A stretch of DNA of 64,000 nt from Pollenia angustigena (taxonomy: Eukaryota; Arthropoda; Insecta; Diptera; Polleniidae): assembly GCA_930367215.1 (NCBI GenBank), contig OV884058.1, forward strand, positions 173,582,478-173,646,477, given 5' to 3'. Both the position numbers and the translations under genes were made by a program. A model generated the notes under the pieces. The model searched no databases. It saw only the letters and a list, made by a program, of their open reading frames with translations, and was not told the DNA's origin. Shown here in pieces: positions 57,516 to 64,000 of this stretch; the first letter of the stretch is position 1, and every line of letters starts with the position of its first letter.

Positions 57516-57734
57516 ATAGCAAATCTCATCTAAGTCATCCTCTTTATAATCGAAGTTTTAAAAAATTATAGAAAAAAATTAAAATTGTAAAAAGCACTAA
57601 AGGCACTAAAGAAAAATTTAAATAGCACCAAGTTAGTGCTTTTTCTTAGTTTGGCACTAAGGATAAAATTTTGGCGTTTTGAGACATCAAAAAGGACCAA
57701 AAATAGTGCCAAAAGCACTTAGTTGGCATCGCTG

Positions 57735-58240
57735 TGCTTAATTCCCAATTTTTATTCTTGATAAAAACACTGAAATTTATTGTTGAGGGGATAAGCTATT
57801 CACTCACTGTTAATTATTGATGTTTTTTGTTAAAACTTTGATATTGTTACAAGCAGAACTGTTGCTTATAATTCTTATATGTTTAACAGTTTTATTTGGT
57901 TTAATATCTTTAGTTTTTCTAAAATCTTTATGGATGAAGTTTCCTGACGATCTGGCCTAAGCAACCAGTGAAATGCGCATAGGAATTGCTTATCCCATCA
58001 ACAATAAATTTCAGTGTTTTTATCAAGAATAAAAATTGGGAATCAAGAGTAAAAATTGGGAATTAAGCACGAATAACAAAACCTTTTAAATTAAAATTTT
58101 GTATTCCCAAAAATTATTTGGATAATAAACTGGCAGTGCACGGCCTGATAAAACTTAACTGGCAACATGCTTTCGCAAGTTGTTTTTGTTTTCAGTTTGT
58201 TTTTCTTAACCTACTTACAACTACAACTACAATGTTTTTA
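57735..58240 (+). mobile_element. Penelope-like copy with inverted terminal segments
   Basis: 57735-57797 (GCTTAATTCCCAATTTTTAT to GGATAAGCTATTC) is the inverse of 57988-58068, so the ends are inverted around a 190-base middle. The middle matches 4721-5130 and 62330-62540. It directly abuts the hAT end at 57734. Non-coding. Variable direct or inverted ends are a known oddity of Penelope-like elements. Confidence 0.5.
57937..57990 (+). ncRNA. Candidate hammerhead ribozyme motif
   Basis: CTGACGA (57944-57950), stem CTGG/CCAG, GAAA (57970-57973), palindromic TGCGCA, then TA with predicted cleavage after 57981. Stem I can form between GTTTC and GGAAT. The closing stem II pair is T/T. It is related to 62454 and 4845. 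Confidence 0.45.
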
Positions 58241-58378
58241 TTATAAAATACATTTTTTTTCTTTATACATAGAATTTGGGAATTTATTTCTCATGGTGAG
58301 TAACATTTTATTATTTAAATTTTCATATTAACTCGAATGTGTATTTTTAGTCAAATTACAATTCATTAAGCTTTCATA

Positions 58379-58993
58379 CCCAGCAAAAACTTTACTTACA
58401 ATCCTACTTTTAATGACTTCAAGAATTCATTACTTTGTAGCTTTATTCGCCACTTTTTGGATTATTAGTTATATATTAAATAATAACTTTATTAAATATT
58501 ATATCTTAAATATACAGAAAAATTTAAATTTTCATTATGACTATAAAAATGTCATTATAGTCATTTTAGTCAAAAAACTTAGTTTTATAATGCAAAAACT
58601 ACACTGCCCCGGTAGACTAGCTGGTAGCGAGCAAGTCTATCAGCACCGAGGTTGCGCCATCGAATCCCGCCAGAGACAGAAAAAAAATAAAATAAAGTAA
58701 AATAAAATAAGAAAAAATAAAAAATAAAATAATTAAAAAAAATAAAAAAAAAAAAATTAAAAAAAATAAAAAAATTTTACTTTATTGACTTTGTGTAACT
58801 ATATATTTTTATAAAAATTTTCAGTATAAAAAAAACATATTATTTTTTAGATTACAATAGGCTAAATTATAAAGGATTACTTTTGGGACATCTCGAACAA
58901 AAATAAGTACTTCTTCTAGTAGAAAAGTAAGCAGTCGGCTCGTCAAATTCTCATTATTTTTCTGCTTATTTTGTAAGCAAAGTTTTTGCTGGG
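58379..58993 (+). mobile_element. TIR element carrying a tRNA-like segment, copy 2
   Basis: It has CCCAGCAAAAACTTTACTTA and AAGCAAAGTTTTTGCTGGG ends, with TA on both sides (58377-58378 and 58994-58995). It is inverted relative to 56447-57054. The tRNA-like part and its A-rich tail sit at the same relative place. No transposase. Confidence 0.8.
58604..58679 (+). repeat. tRNA-like segment inside the TIR element, copy 2
   Basis: It starts CTGCCCCGGTAGACTAGCTG, has box A-like TAGCTGGTAGCGAGC and box B-like GCCATCGAATCC, and ends CCAGAGACAG followed by an A-rich tail of about 100 bases. It corresponds to 56782-56857. Confidence 0.65.
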
Positions 58994-60285
58994 TAGTTTA
59001 ATAGTCTGATTCCAAAGGAGAGCTAAAGTAAGCTTCGTAACAGAAATATACAAACAACAAATTCCAATAGTTCATAGAAAATATTGAAGGAATAATGGCC
59101 ATTTTCTCAATGTATCGATAAACTGTGTTACTTAATTTCAACATAAATTTATTAGACCGATAAACTGCCCGTGAACGATTTTAAGTTTCTCAATATACCG
59201 ACAAAAAACGTTGTTTTCAGTTGTCAACACCTCTCAAAATACATGTAAAAGTTGTGAGTCAGCTGATTGAATTTATCTGAACGGCAAATAAACGGCAAGT
59301 AAATAATTGGCAGATAAGTGCTGGTTAGCGTTGCGACAGAATAGAAGCAAATGAGGCTTTAAGAAAACAAAATTTTTTCAATGTCCAGTTTTTCGTTGGG
59401 AAAAAAGATAATCGCGTAATATGAAAACGGCCATAAGACTATTAAAGTATGAAAGCTTTATAAATTGTAATTTGGCTTAAAATACACACATTCGAATTAA
59501 TATGAAAATTTATTTTTTCTTTACACAAATAATTTTTTTCATTAATGTTCTACAAATGAGCAACCGCTATTCCCAGATGCTTTCTTAAATATTTTATATG
59601 GCCAAAAACAAAGAAGCGTTTTTGTTTATGTTAGACACAAGGTACAAAAGCCATAAATAATAAGCTGATACTAAACTTTATTGTTTCAAAATAGCCTGTT
59701 TATGAAAACTGTTGATAATTTGCCAATTTTGCTTAAACATACTAAAAGTAAAAATTATGTATATTTAAAACAAACAAAAATCATCAAATCATATTTTGGT
59801 AAAAAAATTATCAAAAATATGATAAAATTAACATTGTGGCAACGCTACTCTCAGGTAAAGATACAACAACTTCATGTACATTCATATGCATTTGGGATGT
59901 TACGAGAATGCGTACTCGTATTCGTAACACCGAATATTCGCCTATTTTATTTACTACATTCGTGTTCGCATTCTCCAAATTCAAGCGAATATTTCGCAAA
60001 TACGTTCCAACAAAGAAATATACAAAAGTGTACATAAAATTAAACAAACAATATTTATTTTGAATAAGTTTTTAATAAAAAAAAAACAAAAGTTTGTCTT
60101 TAAAAAATAGGCGTTGCGTTCGCTACAGTGGATTAAACAAAGTAAAGCATCTGACGGCCATAAATTTAAAAATATAACTGAAATGCATGAGACATATATA
60201 GAAGTTTGGAGAGATCTTTTCGTTCTGCTTACACAGTGCAACATATAAAATGCAAACTCCTTCTCGTGTGGAATTTCTCGAAGTA
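58994..60285. other. Unassigned AT-rich stretch
   Basis: No gene was recognised. A short imperfect palindrome (GTTACGAGAATGCG / CGTATTCGTAAC) lies at 59898-59927. The overlapping frames of about 80-118 residues at 59681-60244 occur on both strands and match nothing I know. Confidence 0.4.
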
Positions 60286-60631
60286 CCCTGCAAATAAAAG
60301 TGGACCACCTGATCCATTTTGATAAAATAGACTAATCCATGGACTGGTCCGATGTAATGCAAGCATGGACCATGTCATTGTTAAAAATTGTTTGTAGTGA
60401 GACGACATGTCTTCGTTTTTTAACGACTTTAAAACAAATCCTCTTGAGTATGCAATGGAGTAGTTTTAAAACTACTCCTTTGTAGTCCAAAGGTGGGTTA
60501 TATGGAACTGCCCTAGGACATCGTAATGTTAAATAGACCATGTTTTTTCCATACGATTGGGTTACTTTTGGACTAGTCCTTGTGGGCTTCTCTTTGCACG
60601 CGTGTTTAAACTGGTCCTATTATTTGCAGGG
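60286..60631. mobile_element. 346-bp MITE, third CCCTGCAAATAATA copy
   Basis: CCCTGCAAATAAAAGTGGAC and its inverse ending TATTATTTGCAGGG are flanked by TA; the symmetrical GTAC context hides a longer duplication. It shares the interior words of 42672-42957. Confidence 0.8.
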
Positions 60632-60669
60632 TACTTATCGAAACAAACACAATTTTTTGTTAATTTTTA

Positions 60670-60800
60670 TTAAATTTTATAAATATAAAATCCTGAAGAA
60701 GATTTCCAAAGGAAATCGAAATATCGATATAAAAAATAAACGAACTATTTGAAATAAAAGTGACCTTAAGCTCAAGTATTAATAAAGAAAAATAATATTT
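60670..60800 (+). mobile_element. Retroelement 3'-tail-like fragment
   Basis: CTGAAGA at 60693, a perfect hairpin GATTTCC/GGAAATC, then GAAATATCGATATA and an A-rich end. The layout parallels 7076-7187. No coding. Confidence 0.35.
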
Positions 60801-61018
60801 AAAAAAAAGGACAAAGAAATTAGAATAAAATTACTAATTTCATAATAAAAATTTTTAATTTTTTATATCTTTTCATTATTTTTTGCCCATTGCTGTCAAA
60901 CTGTGGAGTATTCAGTTAAGTAATCTTTCAAAAAATTGTTTTCTTATAATAAAGTTAATAATACTTCAGAAACATTACAATACTGGACCTTGAGCCCGTC
61001 GTAATGAAACTGACCAGC

Positions 61019-61092
61019 GTCTCAGGCGGGAATCGAACCCGCAACCATCGAACTGATAGACCAGCTCACTGCTAACTAGTCTACCGGGGCAC
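61019..61092 (-). repeat. tRNA-derived SINE head, stand-alone copy
   Basis: The minus strand reads TGCCCCGGTAGACTAGTTAG. It has box B GCGGGTTCGATTCCCGC, a perfect 5-bp T-stem, and ends CCTGAGAC. It continues into unrelated sequence (GCTGGTCAGTTTCATTACGA), probably the SINE body. It has the same tRNA-like head as 56782 and 58604 but outside any TIR element. Confidence 0.6.
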
Positions 61093-62049
61093 TCTAGAGC
61101 AAGCATAGTTATAATATGGTTTGCATTTTGCTAACATCAGAGGTCTTTGTTAAAATATTGCCAATTATTTTAATTTAGTTAGTTTTTAATAAAATTTCAC
61201 ACTGTTAGTGAAATTTTAAAAAAAACACCTTGATAATACATTAGAATTTTTAAAATCATTTTTAGCATTTTCTGGATTTGTCTAAAGCAAGATATTGCTG
61301 TAAAAAATTTTAAGATCTGAGAGCTGATTCTGGCAGCCGTGATCGAATTCTAATTCTTTCAGTCGATACTGAACGAATCGAAATTATTATATTTATAGTG
61401 CTGTGAAAACTCATATAATTGCTTAAGGCTGTTTTACAAGTTCACACAAGTCTTAAGACTTTTGGTCTTACAAAATGAAATGATTTTTGGTCTGTTTGTC
61501 AAAAAATCAAAGAGAAATTTTTTTTTTTAATTACATTTTGCTTCTACACTATCACACTTCAAATAAAAAGTAAAATCTTTGTGATTTATGAGATCCACTT
61601 TAGATTACAAAATAAAGACGAAAAAACATTTTATTAAGCATTGGAACATTGTTAGCTGGCGTATTATTCACTAACTTGCACATTTTAAGTTGCACCTTGG
61701 TCCTCAGATATATTTTTGCTTTATTTTTAATATTTCTTTAATATTTAATAATTTTTATTTTGGTGTGGCCGGCAAATTATTCAGCAGCTGTTTTTTTATT
61801 TTCTTCTAGGGTGGAAAAGTTGATACAATCATATTTTTTTATTTTTTTTTCGTCTGTGTACCGTATTTAACGATTTTTTACAACAAATATTTGTGATTTA
61901 TTTAAATTTTAAAAGAACTCACTTGAAATTTTATATTTTTTTTATCGTTTTGCAATTTTTTATTAGAAAAAATAATAGTGAATATTTGTGCACAAAATTT
62001 TAATTTTCTATCCCTGATTTTCTTCTTGTGCTTTTGTAAAAACACAATT
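61093..62049. other. Unassigned AT-rich stretch
   Basis: No gene, RNA or complete repeat was recognised. Confidence 0.4.
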
Positions 62050-62640
62050 CTGATAAAATGAAAAAACTGGGAATTTAGCACGTCATACGGAAATCGTATT
62101 AATAATAAACTTTGTATTCCCGAAAATAACTTTGATAATATAATTGCATGTGCACGTGCATAAAACTGAATTGGCAAATTGGTTTTTTTCGTTGTTTTCT
62201 TACGAAGACAATGGAATGAAGCGGTTTGTTTTTAATTTTGTTTTTTCTTTTAACCCACTTACAACTACAATTCGAGTCGGAAAGAACCCAACCAATTGTA
62301 GGGGGATGTAAGAAAAGATAAACTCACTGTTTATTGTTGGTGTTTTGTTTAAGCTTTGATATTGTTACAGGTAAGACTTAGAGTGTTTATAACTCTTATT
62401 CGCTTAAGGTTTTATTTGTTTAATATTTTTGGCTTTTCTAAAATCTTTGGAAAAGGTTTCCTGATGAGCTGGTGTAAGCAACCGGCGAAATGCGCATAGA
62501 GGCTTGCTTTCCCTCAACAATAAATTTCAGTGTATTTATCAAATATGAAAAACTGGGAATTTAGCACGTCATACGAAGATCGTATTAATAATAAACTTTG
62601 TATTCCCGAAAATAACTTTGAAAAATCTAATCGTTTAGAA
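62050..62640 (+). mobile_element. Penelope-like element, partial dimer with 486-bp period
   Basis: A segment of about 75 bases (GGGAATTTAGCACGTCATAC through TAAACTTTGTATTCCCGAAA) occurs at 62069 and again at 62555. The unit is therefore repeated head to tail at a 486-base period. One hammerhead-like core lies at 62461. It shares its sequence with 4721-5130 and 57735-58240. An inverted pair of CTTACAACTACAATT-type words at 62260-62310 can form a hairpin. No coding. The partial dimer could be a Penelope-type pseudo-LTR or a retrozyme-like form. Confidence 0.5.
62454..62506 (+). ncRNA. Candidate hammerhead ribozyme, best-formed copy
   Basis: CTGATGA (62461-62467) is followed by stem II GCTGGT/ACCGGC, six pairs with one G-U, and a 7-base loop. 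GAAA (62487-62490), a palindromic TGCGCA and TA follow, with predicted cleavage after 62498. Stem I pairs AGGTTTC (62454-62460) with GAGGCTT (62499-62505), with three G-U pairs. All core bases of a type I hammerhead are present in the right order. Loop-free stem III implies a dimeric ribozyme, as described for Penelope-like elements. Activity is not shown. Confidence 0.6.
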
Positions 62641-62929
62641 AAATTTTAAAAAATAGAGAGAACCATACGACTGCCAAATTTCTTTACGTATTTTTTGACA
62701 TTTCATTACAAAATGTTTTTACACTATTATACGTTATGAATTATTTGTTAGTTTTTGACATGTCTTAACACAAAGTATTATAGTCTAAAATGGCCTTTAA
62801 CAACACTGAATATAAAATTTCGATTCGTTTCACTGAAACAATTAGAAATAAAATTTCTTTCGAATTAAAAGTATCGATCACGACTTCCAAAATTAGGTCG
62901 TACTTATAAGTATGCAAACTGAATAAAGC

Positions 62930-63090
62930 TCCTTGGAGTTATCTGAATGACTTCAGGTGCAGTATACAATCTCTCACCGAGTAGAATAATTGGCTTTATT
63001 TGTAGTCTTAATCTACTTCAGTAGGTACCTGGACCTCAAAAAGGATCCTTTGAGTCGCGGTGGTTATGGCTTTTGAATAATAATAAAAAT
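62930..63090 (+). repeat. Retroelement or SINE 3'-end-like fragment
   Basis: The stretch ends AAAAAGGATCCTTTGAG, then TCGCGGTGGTTATGGC and an AAT-type simple repeat. It is related to 12225-12305 and 44830-44905. Confidence 0.3.
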
Positions 63091-63689
63091 GAAAGTATAC
63101 AATGCTAAAAATGTGCTGCCAGATTTGACGATTTATCGCCGTTTGGACGATTTTTCTACGAAATTATTAAAATGCCTATATGCTGATTTTTTTTTTCTAA
63201 AAAGTGACGATTTTATTAAGCCACCGAAAAAAGAAAACTTTTAATATTTTTATAATTTAGATAGGGGTTATCCCTTAAAAATTTATGGGGGAAAGCAAAA
63301 TTTCAGATAAAATTTTTTGAGTGTTTTTCATATAAATTTTACTACACGTTCATTAACTTGTGTTGCGAAAACAGCATTATTAATCTTGGAATGTTTAGCA
63401 GACGTACCTTACCAAGAGCGGAAGTTTGAATATTTTCTTCGGCTTAGCCATTACGCTAATGTGACATATCTAAACAAGAGCTTCAACGTTGTCTCTAGGA
63501 CAGTAGTGATAACTCTCTTGTTTAATAAAACCTACAAAATAATAAACAAAAATAGAGATAAAAAAGGTAAATTTACCAAAAAAAAAAAAAAAATTGCTAC
63601 ATTGCCATTATTTATTAACAATAGCAGGCAACTTCTCTATTGAACGCGCTGTCAAATTCGGATTTAAAAAAATTTTTTTTTTCGAACTA

Positions 63690-63990
63690 GCTGAATGTGT
63701 TGAGTTTATTTCTTCAATATCTCAAAAACTACTTAACATAACAAGATGATTTCTATGTCATTTAAAAGAGGATACCTGGCGCTACAAACCATATATTGAA
63801 AAAAATATGCAATGAAATATGTAAAATCTGTAAATTATTAAATTTTAAAAACGGACTAAGTCAAAATCTTATTTTTTTCTTTGGCAAATTTTTTTATATA
63901 TACCTCAAACAGTTTTCTAAAAATCCTGAAACTCTGAAGGAGGTTTTTACCACTCTTGGTAGATTAGACATGGAATTACCCAAATGCATT
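63690..63990 (+). repeat. Repeat shared with 32180-32455
   Basis: TGTGTTGAGTTTATTTCTTC and CACTCTTGGTAGATTAGACA correspond to 32215 and 32405, in the same order. The copy runs to the window edge. No coding recognised. Confidence 0.5.
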
Positions 63991-64000
63991 TAGTAGAGTG

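Larger units (their letters stand above)
55917..57734 (-). mobile_element. hAT element with transposase remnant, interrupted
   Basis: The right end AAGTTGGCATCGCTG-type (here TTAGTTGGCATCGCTG) and both flanks of the interior match the small hAT at 13255-14009. The left end has GCACTAAAAAGCACT words but lacks a clean GATGCCAAC tip. It holds the element at 56447-57054 and minus-strand coding at 57180-57515. Confidence 0.65.

Noticed and set aside
58604..58679. Functional tRNA gene
   Set aside because: Boxes A and B are present but the acceptor stem does not pair well. The A-rich tail and the copies inside TIR elements indicate a SINE.
59681..60244. Overlapping frames of 75-118 residues on both strands
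   Set aside because: They overlap each other on both strands, have biased composition, and match no domain I recognise.

Overview
The window looks like transposon-rich, strongly AT-rich intergenic or heterochromatic DNA from an insect, most likely a higher (calyptrate-type) fly. This is inferred from the element families: a rosa-like DD41D mariner, Jockey-clade LINEs, an insect-type Transib, hAT and pogo-like ends, and dispersed repeats ending in GGGTATA palindromes. No ordinary host gene was recognised. Every protein similarity I could read belongs to a transposable element. Element boundaries were read by eye from terminal inverted repeats (TIRs), target-site duplications (TSDs) and comparison between copies inside the window, so they may be off by a few bases.

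Layout. 0.4-10 kb: two members of a family with GGGTCG ends sit inside a hAT-like repeat. The first is broken by a 1 kb element, a Transib derivative (itself holding a small MITE), a pogo-like MITE, a Penelope-like fragment with a hammerhead-like motif, and a 5'-truncated Jockey LINE. 13.3-14.0 kb: a short hAT element with an 8-bp TSD. 14.5-22.4 kb: a nest in which a pogo-like element holds a CACGC-ended element, which holds two tandem, nearly identical 3.1 kb GGGTCG elements, each carrying the same 0.9 kb insertion. 25.4-26.4 kb: a direct repeat. 26.6-32.2 kb: a mariner interrupted by a 170-bp palindromic-ended element and a CCAGCGGG-ended element; the latter holds a 3.6 kb Transib with perfect ends, a 5-bp TSD and a nearly complete transposase. 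35.0-37.3 kb: a second, internally deleted mariner and a CACGC element. 38.2-40.0 kb: a Jockey-clade LINE with an intact reverse transcriptase frame. 40-46 kb: dispersed GGGTATA repeats and MITEs. 48.3-52.4 kb: a four-level hAT/pogo/hAT/foldback nest. 53.4-55.8 kb: a pogo-like element holding a foldback element and a poly-C-separated tandem array. 55.9-59.0 kb: a hAT remnant with transposase coding, two inverted copies of an element carrying a tRNA-like segment, and a Penelope-like copy with inverted ends. 60-64 kb: a MITE, a tRNA-derived SINE, a Penelope-like partial dimer with the best hammerhead-like motif, and unclassified repeats.

The transposases named here (Transib, mariner, hAT) and the LINE reverse transcriptases would mobilise their own families. 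The many short TIR elements lack coding capacity and would depend on relatives elsewhere. The items most worth checking are the Transib with its deletion derivative and the three hammerhead-like motifs. Next come the tRNA-like segment carried at the same place in two TIR elements and the identical tandem 3.1 kb unit.
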